Notes: generated by a model from the sequence alone, not told the origin. A stretch of DNA of 64,000 nt from Nocardioides sp. (GCA_020636915.1 JACJWV010000019.1:25446-89445); one strand, 5' to 3'; positions 41,067-51,171 are shown, counted from the stretch's first letter. Numbers and translations: made by a program.

Positions 41067-41816
41067 ATGCGCCTCGGGACCCTGCTCACGATGCTCGCCC
41101 TCGTGGTCGGCGCCTTGGCCGCCGTACCCACGACCGCGCACGCCGCCACGGCGCCGGTGGACCGGGGGGCCGTCGTCGAGAAGCGGGTCATCGGCCACTC
41201 CGTGCGCGGCCGCCCGATCACGGCGTGGCGTCTGGGCGAGCGCGGGAAGCCGAAGGTGCTGCTCGTGGCGACCATGCACGGCGACGAGGGGGCGCCGCGG
41301 CAGATCCTCGCGACGCTCCGCGACGGCAAGCCGATCCACGGGCTCAACCTGTGGGTGCTGCCCGTCTACAACCCCGACGGGCTCGCCGCCCACACGCGCA
41401 AGAACGCCCGGGGGGTGGACCTCAACCGCAACTTCCCCTATCACTGGGCCGACCTCGACGGCAGCTACGAGTCCGGTCCACGCGCCGGCTCCGAGCCGGA
41501 GACCCGGGCGATGATGCGGTTCTTGAAGGACATCCGGCCGCGCTGGATCGTCAGCTTCCACCAGCCCCTGAACGGCGTCGACACCGACACCAAGGACCGG
41601 CGCTTCTCACGCCGCCTGTCCCGCGCGTTGAACCTGCCGCTGAAGTCGTTCGACTGCGGCGGGGTCTGCCACGGCACGATGACCGGCTGGTTCAACAGCC
41701 GCTTCCACGGCGCCGCGGTCACCGCCGAGTACGGCGCCCGCCCCGGCCACCGCCGGCTGACCGTCGCCGCGCCCCGCCAGATCCTGTCGCTCTGGCACGC
41801 GCACCGGCGTCGCTGA
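41067..41816 (+). CDS. Secreted M14-family zinc carboxypeptidase (MpaA-like)
   Basis: A 249-aa exported peptidase. The signal peptide begins MRLGTLLTMLALVVGALAAV. The zinc motif is VATMHGDEGAPRQIL (His and Glu), then VYNPDGLAAHTRKNARGVDL with NRNFPYHW, the third ligand region SFHQPLNGVD and the catalytic Glu in AVTAEYGARPG. It resembles MpaA-type murein-peptide amidases and is likely to trim peptidoglycan peptides outside the cell. Two cysteines (DCGGVC) may pair. The ATG was preferred over a GTG two codons upstream for ribosome-site spacing. Confidence 0.85.
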   Translation: MRLGTLLTMLALVVGALAAVPTTAHAATAPVDRGAVVEKRVIGHSVRGRPITAWRLGERGKPKVLLVATMHGDEGAPRQILATLRDGKPIHGLNLWVLPVYNPDGLAAHTRKNARGVDLNRNFPYHWADLDGSYESGPRAGSEPETRAMMRFLKDIRPRWIVSFHQPLNGVDTDTKDRRFSRRLSRALNLPLKSFDCGGVCHGTMTGWFNSRFHGAAVTAEYGARPGHRRLTVAAPRQILSLWHAHRRR

Positions 41817-41868
41817 CCCGGGCCGCTGACCCGAGCCTTCCGGCACGGCGCGCACTACGATCGCCGGC

Positions 41869-42303
41869 ATGCGGACCAACCGCTCGGCCCCACCGGCGAC
41901 CGTGACGCCCGTCCTGGTCTACCCCGACGTGCGCGCGGCGGTCGCGTGGCTGCAGGAGGCCCTCGGGTTCGAGGAGCGGGTCCGGATCGGCGAGGACCAC
42001 CGGGCGCAGCTGCGGGTGGGCGCCGACGGGGCCGTGGTCGTGGCCGACGACGGCGGCGACCGGGTGGCGCCCCAGGGCCCCGGTCACACCCACGAGATCA
42101 AGGTCCGCGTCCCCGACGTCGACGCGGCCTTCGCCCGGGCCCGCGACGCCGGCGCGACGGTCGTCTCCGAGCCGACCACCTTCGAGTACGGCGAGCGCTC
42201 CTGCGTCGTCGCCGACCCCGCGGGCCACCGCTGGGAGCTGACGCAGACCGTGCGCGACGTCGACCCCGGGGAGTGGGGCGGGGTCGTCGTCGCTCCCTGG
42301 TGA
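41869..42303 (+). CDS. VOC-family (glyoxalase-fold) protein
   Basis: A 144-aa protein with the paired beta-alpha-beta-beta-beta modules of the vicinal oxygen chelate fold: TPVLVYPDVRAAVAWLQEAL, RVRIGEDHRAQLRVGADGAV, then HTHEIKVRVPDVDAAFARAR and SCVVADPAGHRWELTQTV. It resembles the bleomycin-resistance/glyoxalase group. The substrate is unknown. The ATG is well defined; a short hairpin terminator follows. Confidence 0.83.
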   Translation: MRTNRSAPPATVTPVLVYPDVRAAVAWLQEALGFEERVRIGEDHRAQLRVGADGAVVVADDGGDRVAPQGPGHTHEIKVRVPDVDAAFARARDAGATVVSEPTTFEYGERSCVVADPAGHRWELTQTVRDVDPGEWGGVVVAPW

Positions 42304-42304
42304 C

Positions 42305-42333
42305 CCCCGGGGCAGGTCCGGGGTGCCCCGGGG
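42305..42333. terminator. Hairpin terminator
   Basis: CCCCGGGGCA and TGCCCCGGGG form a 10-bp stem with a 9-base loop, starting 2 bp past the VOC gene stop. Confidence 0.7.
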
Positions 42334-42407
42334 CCGGCGGTGCGTGCTCCACCTTCCCCGTGCGCTCGGAGGTGGACTGTTCACCGCCAGCCGGCGCAGA
42401 GACGCGG

Positions 42408-43202
42408 TCAGCGCCCCTCGAACACCGGCTTCTGCTTGGCGACGAACGCCGCGACGGCAGCTCTGTGGTCGGCGGTGGCGCCGGTCTTGGTCATCATCGC
42501 GCTCTCGACCTCGACCGACTCCTCGAAGGAGTGGCCCGCCGCGAAGGCGACCGACTGGCGCATCGCGCCCAGGGCGACGGTCGGGCCGGCCGCGAGGCGC
42601 GCGGCCAGCGCGCCGACCTCGGCGGCCAGCTCGTCGGCGGGCACGACCTTCGTCGCCAGCCCGAGCTCGAGCGCGTCGGCGGCGGAGACGGTCCGGGGGA
42701 AGTAGAGCAGCTCGATGGCCTTGGCGCGCCCCACCAGTCGCTGCAGGGTGTAGCTCGCCCCGGTGTCGCACGACAGCGCGACGTTGGCGAAGGCGAGGTT
42801 GAAGCCCGCGGTGTCGGCCACGATGCGCAGGTCGCAGGCGAACGCCAGGCTGGCGCCGGCGCCCGCGGCGACACCGTTCACGGCGGCGATGACCGGCTTG
42901 GCCATCCCGGCGAGCGCCAGGACGGTCGGGTTGTAGTGCTTGTCCACCGTCGTGAACAGCACGTCGCTGCCGCCGTTCTCGAGGAGGTGGATGTGCTCCT
43001 TGAGGTCCTGCCCCGTGCAGAACGCCTTGCCGGTGCCGGTCAGCACGACGCACCGCACCGCGGGGTCGTCCGCCACCTGCCGCACCGTCTCGAGCAGCAG
43101 CTCCTTGGTGGCGACGTCGAGGCTGTTGTAGGCCTCGGGACGGTTGATCGTGATGGTGCCGACGCCGTCGGCGACGTCGAGCAGCACGGGGGAGTCGGTC
43201 AT
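42408..43202 (-). CDS. Enoyl-CoA hydratase/isomerase
   Basis: A 264-aa crotonase-fold enzyme. Oxyanion-hole regions: TGTGKAFCTGQDLKEHIHLL and GMAKPVIAAVNGVAAGAGAS; LAFACDLRIVADTAGFNLAF follows. Hydration of enoyl-CoA or isomerisation (PaaG-like) is likely. The residue pattern around the second catalytic Glu differs from classical EchA, so isomerase or PaaB/PaaG-type chemistry is possible. The paaX-type regulator lies 33 bp upstream on the same strand, which fits phenylacetate-type or fatty-acid catabolism. Confidence 0.87.
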   Translation of the reverse strand: MTDSPVLLDVADGVGTITINRPEAYNSLDVATKELLLETVRQVADDPAVRCVVLTGTGKAFCTGQDLKEHIHLLENGGSDVLFTTVDKHYNPTVLALAGMAKPVIAAVNGVAAGAGASLAFACDLRIVADTAGFNLAFANVALSCDTGASYTLQRLVGRAKAIELLYFPRTVSAADALELGLATKVVPADELAAEVGALAARLAAGPTVALGAMRQSVAFAAGHSFEESVEVESAMMTKTGATADHRAAVAAFVAKQKPVFEGR

Positions 43203-43235
43203 GCACGGCAGTCTGGCAGACCCGCGCGGGCGGGG

Positions 43236-44012
43236 TCAGACGCCCAGGCAGCGTGCGACGAACCGGTCCGTGCCCGGCTTGAGGCGCTCGGCCTCGACGG
43301 TGAACAGCTCGGCCGCGGCCCGTCCCGGCCAGTCGGGCGGCAGCAGCTCGTCGGGCAGGCCGGGGTCGGCGAAGAGGAACTTGCGCCACTCGTGCACGAG
43401 GTGGAACCGGGCGGCGAAGGCCGCCTCGTCCGCGTCGTCGTGCGCCGCCAGGTGGTCGCGCACCAGGTGCTCGGCCGAGGCCAGCCACCCGTCGTACGAC
43501 GCCCGCAGCCCGGCGAGGTCCCACGCGCTGGTCGGGTCGCAGTCGAAGGAGTCGGCCCGGGCCGTGCGCGCGGTCGCGCCGGCGCGCTCGAGGACCTCCG
43601 CCAACCCCGCGCGCGGGAACGGGCTGACCCAGACGTCGTCGGCCAGCTCGGCGTACCCCACGAACGCCAGGTCGGCCCGCAGCTTGCTCCGGGCGGCCCG
43701 GACCGGCGGCGGGTCGACCAGGACCAGGTGCCAGCGGCCGTCCCAGGCGGGCACCTGCCGGCGGTAGACGCGGTTGCCGGTCTCGTCGAGGCGCCGGTTG
43801 GCGCGCTCGGTCGTGCGGTAGCCGCGACCGCCGGCGAGCTGCACCGGCTCGAGCCACCCCTGCATGACCATCCGCGAGATCGCCGTGCGGACCGCCGGGG
43901 CGGCGATCCCGACCGGGTCGAGCATCCGGACGACGGCCGCGACCGGAGCCTCGCTGCCGCGGGCGCGCAGGTGGTCGCCGTACACGTCGAACAACGCGGA
44001 GCGGGCCTGCAT
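43236..44012 (-). CDS. PaaX-family transcriptional regulator
   Basis: A 258-aa regulator. The N-terminal winged helix is SALFDVYGDHLRARGSEAPV then LDPVGIAAPAVRTAISRMVM, typical of PaaX; the C-terminal PaaX_C portion follows (FHLVHEWRKFLFADPGLPDE, LLPPDWPGRAA). PaaX proteins repress phenylacetate degradation genes and respond to phenylacetyl-CoA. Here its likely target is the adjacent enoyl-CoA hydratase gene and itself. The ATG at MQARSALFDVYGDH was chosen because longer starts have no homology. Confidence 0.87.
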   Translation of the reverse strand: MQARSALFDVYGDHLRARGSEAPVAAVVRMLDPVGIAAPAVRTAISRMVMQGWLEPVQLAGGRGYRTTERANRRLDETGNRVYRRQVPAWDGRWHLVLVDPPPVRAARSKLRADLAFVGYAELADDVWVSPFPRAGLAEVLERAGATARTARADSFDCDPTSAWDLAGLRASYDGWLASAEHLVRDHLAAHDDADEAAFAARFHLVHEWRKFLFADPGLPDELLPPDWPGRAAAELFTVEAERLKPGTDRFVARCLGV

Positions 44013-44160
44013 GGGGCGAGTCTGCCAGCCTGAGCGGCGACCGGGTTCGTCCCTGTGCTCCGCGTCACGACCCGATAGGGGATAATGGATCGCGCGAACG
44101 ACGCAGGCGGGGCCGCTCGGTGTCCCCGGAGCACTCGACAGAACGAAGGAAGGTGCGCGG

Positions 44161-44328
44161 ATGGCGGCGATGAAGCCGCGGACGGGCGACGGTCCGCTGG
44201 AGGTCACCAAGGAAGGGCGCGGCATCGTGATGCGCGTCCCGCTCGAGGGCGGTGGCCGCCTCGTGGTCGAGCTCAACGCCGAGGAGGCCGGCGCTCTCGG
44301 GGATGCCCTCAAGGACGTCGTCGGCTGA
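44161..44328 (+). CDS. DUF3117-family 55-aa protein
   Basis: A 55-aa protein, MAAMKPRTGDGPLEVTKEGR followed by GIVMRVPLEGGGRLVVELNA, which is the highly conserved actinobacterial DUF3117. It is short, soluble and of unknown function; the family is nearly universal in actinobacteria. Leucyl aminopeptidase begins one base after the stop, so the two are co-transcribed. The ATG follows GGAAGGTGCG. Confidence 0.92.
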   Translation: MAAMKPRTGDGPLEVTKEGRGIVMRVPLEGGGRLVVELNAEEAGALGDALKDVVG

Positions 44329-44329
44329 C

Positions 44330-45907
44330 GTGCCCTCAGACCACACCCAGAACGCTCCCGCCCCGACTCTCCCGGCTCAGGTCTCGCCGCCCGAGTTCGC
44401 GCTGAGCCCGGTCCTGCCGCACGCCGTCCTCGGGGTCGAGGTCGTCGCGCTGCCGGTGCTCCCGGCCCTGGCCGCGCAGGACGGCGACGACGGCGTCCTG
44501 ACGCTCGGACCCGGGGCGGCCGAGCTCGGCGACCTGCTCGGCCTCGACCTGCTCGGCGTGCTCGAGTCGGCCGGTGCGACCGGTCGGTCCGGTGAGGTGA
44601 TCTGCCTCCCGGTGCCGCTCGGCGGCCCGGAGAACGCCGACCTGCGCTGCGTCGCCCTCGTGGGCATCGGCGCGCAGCAGCCCGACGACCTGCGCCGGGC
44701 GGGCGCCGCGCTGGCGCGTGAGCTGCGCGGCCGCTCCTCGGTCGCGACGACCGTCGCGTCCGTGGTCGACGAGGCCGGGCTGACGGCGTTCGTCGTCGGC
44801 GCGATGCTCGGGTCGTTCCGGTTCACGTGGCGATCGACCCCGGTCGAGGACCCGCCCGTCGGAAGGGTCGTCCTGGCCGACCTGCCGGAGACCCTCGGCC
44901 CGGTGCTCGCGCGGGCGGTCGCCCTCGGCGGGGCGGGCTGGCGCTCGAGGATGCTGGCGACGGTGCCGTCGAACCTGAAGAACCCGCCCTGGCTGGCGGC
45001 CCAGGCCGAGCGGCTCGCGAAGGACGCCGGGCTCGACGTCACGGTCCACGACGAGGACTGGCTCGCCGAGCACGGCTTCGGCGGGATCATCGGCGTCGGT
45101 CAGGCCTCGGCGACACCGCCTCGGTTGATCCGCCTCGACTACACCCCGCGCAAGGCCTCCCGGCGGACGCCGACGGTCGTGCTGGTGGGCAAGGGCATCA
45201 CCTTCGACACCGGCGGCCTGTCGATCAAGCCGGGCGAGGCGATGGCCAACATGAAGCGCGACGTGACCGGCGGAGCCGTCGTGATGGCGACGATGGCGGC
45301 GCTGCGCGACGTCGGCTGTCCGGTCCGGGTGGTCGGCCTCGTCGCTGCCGCGGAGAACGCGATCGGCGGCAACGCCCTGCGCCCCGGCGACGTCCTGCGC
45401 CACTACGGCGGTCGCACCTCGGAGGTCACCAACACCGACGCGGAGGGCCGGTTGGTCCTGGCCGACGCCATCGCGTACGCCGTCGCCGAGCTCGGTCCCG
45501 ACGTCGTGGCCGACGTCGCCACCCTGACCGGCGCGATCAAGGTGGCGCTCGGCCAGCAGGTCGGTGGGTTCTTCGCCAACCGTGACGCCCTCGCGTCGGC
45601 GCTCTCGGAGGCGTCGGTGACGGCGGGCGAGCCGCTGTGGCGGTTCCCGCTCACCGACTCCTACGAGCACAAGCTGTCCTCCTCGGTCGCCGATGCCGAC
45701 AACGCCCCGGGTGGCCCCGGCGCGATCACGGCGGCGCTGTTCCTCCAGCACTTCGTCGGCGACGTGCCCTGGGCGCACCTGGACATCGCGTCGGTCGGTG
45801 ACGCCCCCGAGGAGCGATTCGAGTGGACCACCGGACCGACCGGCTTCGGGGCCCGTGCCCTGCTGGAGTGGCTCGGCTCCGACGCACCTCTGGAAGGGAT
45901 CTCGTGA
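44330..45907 (+). CDS. pepA: Leucyl aminopeptidase (M17)
   Basis: A 525-aa cytosolic metallopeptidase. The catalytic C-terminal half has LVGKGITFDTGGLSIKPGEA and the signature NTDAEGRLVLAD, which supply the two-zinc site residues. The N-terminal macrodomain is divergent. It removes N-terminal residues from peptides during protein turnover. GTG start directly after DUF3117; its stop overlaps the next gene (ATGA), so three genes form one unit. Confidence 0.93.
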   Translation: MPSDHTQNAPAPTLPAQVSPPEFALSPVLPHAVLGVEVVALPVLPALAAQDGDDGVLTLGPGAAELGDLLGLDLLGVLESAGATGRSGEVICLPVPLGGPENADLRCVALVGIGAQQPDDLRRAGAALARELRGRSSVATTVASVVDEAGLTAFVVGAMLGSFRFTWRSTPVEDPPVGRVVLADLPETLGPVLARAVALGGAGWRSRMLATVPSNLKNPPWLAAQAERLAKDAGLDVTVHDEDWLAEHGFGGIIGVGQASATPPRLIRLDYTPRKASRRTPTVVLVGKGITFDTGGLSIKPGEAMANMKRDVTGGAVVMATMAALRDVGCPVRVVGLVAAAENAIGGNALRPGDVLRHYGGRTSEVTNTDAEGRLVLADAIAYAVAELGPDVVADVATLTGAIKVALGQQVGGFFANRDALASALSEASVTAGEPLWRFPLTDSYEHKLSSSVADADNAPGGPGAITAALFLQHFVGDVPWAHLDIASVGDAPEERFEWTTGPTGFGARALLEWLGSDAPLEGIS

Positions 45908-46245
45908 TGCACGGTCTCACCGTCCGTTGGTCGCTGGCCGACGCCCCCGCGGGCGTCGAGGACGAGCTGGCGACGTACGTCGCGGACACCTCGTGGGAGC
46001 GGTTCTCCGGCAAGGACGGGCTGCGCTTCAAGACCTGGCGGATGCGCCCGGGCGAGTGGTTCGAGGGCTGCTACGTCTTCGCCTCCGACGAGGCCCGCGC
46101 CGAGTTCCAGCGCGCCTTCGCCGAGACCGCGGCAGAGTCGCCCGGGTCGCAGATCATCGGGTCCGCGCCGGTGCTGATCGAGGAGTGCACGGTGGTCGCG
46201 GTCGCCGAGGGCGGCGACGGGTTCCTGGCCGCTCCGCGCTACTGA
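45907..46245 (+). CDS. Small dimeric alpha/beta-barrel-like protein
   Basis: A 112-aa protein: MHGLTVRWSLADAPAGVEDE, RFKTWRMRPGEWFEGCYVFA, SDEARAEFQRAFAETAAESP, then IEECTVVAVAEGGDGF. The layout resembles small monooxygenase-like (YdhR/ABM-type) ferredoxin-fold proteins. No catalytic motif is certain. It overlaps the pepA stop by the ATGA arrangement and is probably co-translated. Confidence 0.75.
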   Translation: MHGLTVRWSLADAPAGVEDELATYVADTSWERFSGKDGLRFKTWRMRPGEWFEGCYVFASDEARAEFQRAFAETAAESPGSQIIGSAPVLIEECTVVAVAEGGDGFLAAPRY

Positions 46246-46377
46246 CCCGGCGGCCCCAGTACCCTCCAGGCCCGGTGGGCGGACCAGACAGGCGCTGACA
46301 GCCCGGCTGCGGGTGTGGTCTCGTGTCGGCCAGCCCCGAGCGGCGACCTCTCGGGCGCAGTCGAGAGCGGGGTCCTC

Positions 46378-49300
46378 ATGCCGGTATCGCGAGCCCACCG
46401 GGAACGTCTGGCCGTCCTCGGATCTGCTGCCGCCCTGGCCGGCGGATACCTGGTCATGGCCGCGCCGGCGGCGGTCGCCGCCCCACCCGTGACGTCCTTC
46501 ACCGAGCTGAGCACCGCACTGGGCAACTCCTGCCTGCCGGGCAGCACCGTGCCGGTCGGCGCCACGATCAGCGCGCCGACCGACGACCTCACCGTCACCT
46601 GCGACGTCACCCTCGACCTAGCCGGGCACGACGTCTCCGTCCGCGAGGTGAGGGTCACTGCCGCGGCCTTCGTCCTGACCGACAGCAGCGGCGGAGGCAC
46701 GCTGACTGCCGACGCCAGCGACGTCGTCGTCCCTGACGCCGCCGACGGCGCCGACGGCGTCGACGCGAGCGGGGCAGATCTCGAGGTCACCGGCGGCGCG
46801 AACCTCGTCGCGATCGGTGGACGCGGCGGACAGGGCGCGGCGGGCGGACCCGGCGCGCCGGGAGCCTCGGGCGTGCCGGGGTCCCCAGGCGCGGACGCCA
46901 GCACCAACCAGGGCAGCGGCGACGGCGGGACCTCCGGTGGTGCGGCCGGTGGCGGAGGTGCCGGGGACGCAGCGGGTGCCGGTGGTGACGGGGGCGATGG
47001 CATCAGCGGCGGCACGATCTCCGTGACCGGCAGCGGCACCGTGTCGGCCCAGGGTGGCGTCGGGGGCGCGGGCGGTGACGGGGGCACCGGAGGCCTGGGT
47101 GGCGACGGCGGTCGCGGGGGCGCCGGTGGCAGCGGCGCCGGGGGAGACGGTGGCGTCGCCGGCGGTGCCGGCGGTGACGGTGGCGCCGGGGGAGACGGTG
47201 GCCGGGGTGGCAACGGCGCGGTCGGCGGGGTCGGCGGCGTCGGTGGCGCCGGGCAGGACGGCGGCTCCGGTGGCGCCGGTGGTGCGGGCATCAGGGGCGG
47301 CGCCGTGACGATCGGAGCCGGCGGCGACGTGGACGCGACCGGTGGCGCCGGCGGCGACGGTGGCGCCGGTGGTCGTGGTGGTGTCGGGGCCACGGCGGCG
47401 CCGGCGGCAGCGCAGGCGGGAGCGGCGGAGGCGGTGACGGTGGCGCGGCCGGTGCGGGAGGGTCGGCGGCGCCGGGGGCAACGGCGGCAGCGGCGGCGAC
47501 GGCGGGGCGGGCGGCGTCGGCGGGGGTCGGCGGGGCCGGGCAGCACGGCGGCTCGGGTGGGGCCGGTGGTGCGGGCATCGAGGGCGGCACCGTGACGATC
47601 GGGGCCGGCAGCGACGTGGGCGCGACGGGTGGCGCGGGTGGCGCAGGCGGTGCAGGCGGCGCCGGGGGCGTCGGCGGCCGCGGCGGTGACGCTGGCGTCG
47701 GCGGCTTCAGCGGTGCCGGCGGAGCGGGCGGAGCGGCCGCAGGCGTGGGCGGCCGTGGCGGCGACGGCGGTGCCGGGGCGACGGCGGGACCGGCGGCCGG
47801 GGCGGGGCCGGCGGCGCGGGACACGTGGGCGGGTCCGGGGCGCGCGGGGGCGCAGGCATCAGCGGTGGCAGCGTGACCTTCGGAGCGGGCGCCGTGGTCG
47901 GCGCGGCGGGCGGTGTCGGTGGCCCGGGTGGTCTCGGTGGCCTCGGGGGTGTCGGCGGTCTCGGAGCGAACGGTGGTGGCGGCACGGGCGGTGCTGCCGG
48001 CGGAGCAGGCGGCGCCGGCGGGACCGCTGGTGCGGACGGTCTCGACGGCACGGGCGGCTTCGGTGGCGGCGGGGGGACCGGCGGCGCCGGAGGTGCGGGC
48101 GGAGCCGGAGGCACGGGCGGCGACGGTGGCGGGGGCCTGACCGGCCCCGACGTGGGTGTCACCACCCCGGGCTCGGTCACCGCGACCGCCGGCGCGGGCG
48201 GAGCGGGGGGCGCCGGCTGCGGTGCCGGGTCCGCCGGCAGTGCCGGGAGTCCTGGCGCGGGCCCCACCGGTGGTGCGGGAGGCGCGGGTGGCGCCGGTGG
48301 CGCGGGCGGCGGTCTCGACGGCGCCCCCGGCGCCCCCGGCACGGCGCACGACCCCTGGACCGTCCTGCAGACCATCACGTTCACCTCCGTGCCGCCGTCC
48401 GACGCACGGGTCGGCAGCACCTATCTCGTGGCCGCGACGGGTGGTGGCTCCGGCAACCCCGTCGTCTTCTCGATCTCCCCGGCCGCGGCCTCGGTGTGCT
48501 CGGTCACGGGTTCGACCGTCTCCTTCGACGCGGCCGGGACCTGTGTCGTGCGCGCCGACCAGGCGAGCGGAGGCGGCTACGCGGCCGCGCCGCAGGTGTC
48601 GCAGTCGATCGTGGTGCACCGGACCCCGCAGGTGGTCCGGTTCGTGTCGTCGGCGCCGACCGACGCGGTCGTGGGTGACACCTACGACGTCGACGTCATC
48701 GGCGGTCGGTCGGGAAAACCGGTCGTGCTCACGATCCCCGCGTCGGCGTCGGAGGTGTGCCGGGTCGAAGGGACGCGCGTGACGTTCCGGTCGGCGGGCG
48801 AGTGCCGGATCCTGGCGACCCAGGCCGGCGACGCCCGCTTCCTGCCCGGCCAGGCCGAGCAGCTGGTCACCGTGGGTCGGAGCCCCCAGGTGGTCTCGTT
48901 CGTCACCGTCCCGCCGCCGGACCCGGTGGTGGGTGACACGTACGACGTCGTCGTCACCGGGGGTGGGTCCGGGAACCCGGTCCTGCTGGCGGCTGCCCCG
49001 TCGGCACCGGAGATCTGCCGGGTCGAGGACATGCGCGTGATCTTCGAGGCGGCGGGGGACTGCCTGCTGGTGGCGACCCAGGACGGCGATCACGACCACC
49101 TGCCTGGTCAGGCCACCCAGACCGTCACGGTGGGAGCGGCGCCGCTGGTGGACCCGACGATCTCGGCCGCGGTGGGGTCGGTGACGGCGCCGCGCAACGG
49201 CTGGTACCGCTCGGTGGTCCGTGTCGCCTTCACCTGCACGGAGGGCAGCGCGCCCCTCACCTCCCCCTGTCCCGCACCGGTCTTCCTGCGCGCCGACGGC

Positions 49301-49687
49301 GCCGACCAGTCGGTGAGCAGGACCGTGACGGCGCTCGACGGCGGGACGGCGGGAGTGACGCTGGCGGGCATCGACATCGACCGCACCAGGCCCACCGTCG
49401 AGGCGAAGGGGGTCCGCCCCCACCACACCTACCGGCACTGGCGGGTCGTCCGCTGCTCCGTCTCCGACTCCCTCTCCGGTCCCGACGGCTGCCGGGCCCG
49501 GACCCGGGTCGTCCCGGCGCCAGGGACCCACGGGCGCGTGGCGACGGTGCGCTACCAGCTCGTGGGCGCCGACCGCGCGGGCAACACCCGCCGGGTCCAC
49601 GGGTGGTACCGCGTCGCACCCCGGCACGGCCAGCACGCCGTACCGGGCGGGCCGCCGGGATGGTCAGCGTGGTCCTCCCGCCGGTGA
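46378..49687 (+). pseudogene. PGRS-like glycine-rich surface protein with frame breaks
   Basis: A signal peptide (VLGSAAALAGGYLVMAAPAA) and a folded N-terminal part (to about residue 135) are followed by more than 400 residues of Gly-Gly-x repeats (GGAGGDGGTGGLGGDGGRGG), each block opening with a beta strand such as GGTVTIGAGSDV. The C-terminal third has at least three Ig-like repeats (VGDTYDVVVTGGGSGNPVLL) and a final domain. Four one-base indels break the frame, at about 47386 (-1), 47465 (-1), 47524 (+1) and 47776 (-1), each in a G-run; correcting them restores one protein of about 1100 aa. It may be a real hypervariable or decayed gene, or the indels may be sequencing errors. Confidence 0.7.
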
Positions 49688-49746
49688 GCCCGCGGCGGGT
49701 GGGGGAAAACGGCGCCGACCAGGGACGGAAACGGCGCGCAGGGACG

Positions 49747-50388
49747 TCAGTCGGCCCCCGGTGACCAGACCTTCTTCGCCGCGAGCAGCCCGTCGCCGAC
49801 GGGGAGCAGCACGGGCACCAGGTCGTCGCGCTCGGCGACCTGCTTGCCGAGGTCGCGGATGGTGACCGTCTCCTCGTCGCGCTGGGCCGGGTCGGCGACC
49901 CGGTCGTGCCACAGGGCGTTGTCGAAGACCACCACGCCGCCGGGGCGCAGCAGTCGCAGCGCCTCGGTCAGGTAGGCGGCGTACTCGGTCTTGTCGCCGT
50001 CGCAGAAGACCAGGTCGTAGTGGCCGTCGGTGAGGCGGGGGAGCACCTCGAGGGCCGCGCCGGCGATGGTGCGCACCCGCTGCGTGGGCACGCCCGCCTC
50101 GGCGAAGGACTGGCGGGCCAGTCGCTGGTGCTCGGCCTCGATGTCGACGGTCGTGAGCACGCCGTCGGACCGCATGCCGCGCAGCAGCCAGAGCCCCGAC
50201 ACGCCGGTGCCGCTCCCGATCTCCACCACGGCCCGCGCGTCGAGGACGGAGGCGAGGAACCGCAGCGCGGCGCCGCCGCCGGAGCCGATCGGCACCACGC
50301 CGACCTCCTCCGCTCGCGACCGGGCGGCGGCGAGCACGTCGTCCTCGACGACGTACTCCTCGGCGTAGGACCAGCTCGCGGGCTTCAC
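49747..50388 (-). CDS. Class I SAM-dependent O-methyltransferase
   Basis: A 213-aa protein of the O-methyltransferase family 3 type. SAM-binding motif VVEIGSGTGVSGLWLLRGM (glycine loop GSGTG), acidic VDIEAEHQRLA, and the metal/catalytic region FDLVFCDGDKTEYAAYLTEA-like YDLVFCDGDKTEYAAY with VVFDNALWHDRV. The substrate is unknown. It is divergent from sigE; this is the same neighbour found beside sigE in mycobacteria (from memory). The GTG at VKPASWSYAEEY was chosen; an upstream ATG would extend into the intergenic region. Confidence 0.85.
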   Translation of the reverse strand: MKPASWSYAEEYVVEDDVLAAARSRAEEVGVVPIGSGGGAALRFLASVLDARAVVEIGSGTGVSGLWLLRGMRSDGVLTTVDIEAEHQRLARQSFAEAGVPTQRVRTIAGAALEVLPRLTDGHYDLVFCDGDKTEYAAYLTEALRLLRPGGVVVFDNALWHDRVADPAQRDEETVTIRDLGKQVAERDDLVPVLLPVGDGLLAAKKVWSPGAD

Positions 50389-50574
50389 GGGCTCAACGTA
50401 TCGCGCGGCGGCCGCGGGACGAGGGAACACAGCCGCCGCCTCGCTCGTTCTTCGGTCGAGGGCTCAGGAGAGGGACGCCTGACTCACAGGTTCCTTTCAG
50501 CAGTCGTCCCTACGGTGAGGAAGGACAAGACCCTGTTCGGCTCGAGCGCGAGGTCGCGCGACAAGGAGGCTCCG

Positions 50575-51171
50575 GTGGAGACCAAGCCGGATCACGCCGC
50601 GCCTGGGGAGGGCGTGCCCACCTGGGAGGAGATCGTCGAGCGGCACTCCGACCGGGTCTACCGGCTCGCCTACCGCCTCACCGGCAACCGCCACGACGCC
50701 GAGGACCTGACGCAGGAGGTCTTCGTCCGGGTGTTCCGGTCGCTGTCGACCTACACCCCCGGCACCTTCGAGGGCTGGCTGCACCGCATCACCACCAACC
50801 TCTTCCTCGACCAGGCCCGCCGCAAGCAGCGGATCCGGTTCGACGCCCTGTCCGACGAGCGCGCCGACCGCCTCACGAGCAGCTCGCCGAGCCCGGACGC
50901 GGCGTACGCCGACCAGACCTTCGACGACGACATCGAGCGTGCGCTCGCCACGCTCCCGCCGGACTTCCGGGCCGCGGTCGTGCTCTGCGACGTCGAGGGA
51001 CTCACCTACGAGGAGATCGCCGAGATCCTCGGGGCCAAGCTCGGCACCGTGCGCTCGCGCATCCACCGCGGCCGGGCGATGCTGCGCTCGGCCCTGGCCC
51101 ACCGCGCCCCGGGCGCCGGTCGGGCACGGTACGCCGGCCCGCTGCTGTCGCCGCGCGGGGCCGCGACGTGA
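50575..51171 (+). CDS. sigE: ECF sigma factor SigE
   Basis: A 198-aa ECF-family sigma factor. Region 2: YRLAYRLTGNRHDAEDLTQE then VFVRVFRSLSTYTPGTFEGW. Region 4: LPPDFRAAVVLCDVEGLTYE then EIAEILGAKLGTVRSRIHRG, with RAMLRSAL. Sequence and context match actinobacterial SigE, which responds to envelope stress. The GTG was chosen because AAGGAGG sits 5 nt upstream; an in-frame GTG at 50515 is an alternative longer start. It overlaps the anti-sigma gene and precedes htrA. Confidence 0.92.
   Translation: METKPDHAAPGEGVPTWEEIVERHSDRVYRLAYRLTGNRHDAEDLTQEVFVRVFRSLSTYTPGTFEGWLHRITTNLFLDQARRKQRIRFDALSDERADRLTSSSPSPDAAYADQTFDDDIERALATLPPDFRAAVVLCDVEGLTYEEIAEILGAKLGTVRSRIHRGRAMLRSALAHRAPGAGRARYAGPLLSPRGAAT

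Noticed and set aside
47000..48330. Repeat-rich GC stretch considered as a CRISPR array or satellite
   Set aside because: The units are irregular Gly-codon repeats in a coding frame, with no conserved repeat and no spacers; this is the PGRS-like region.
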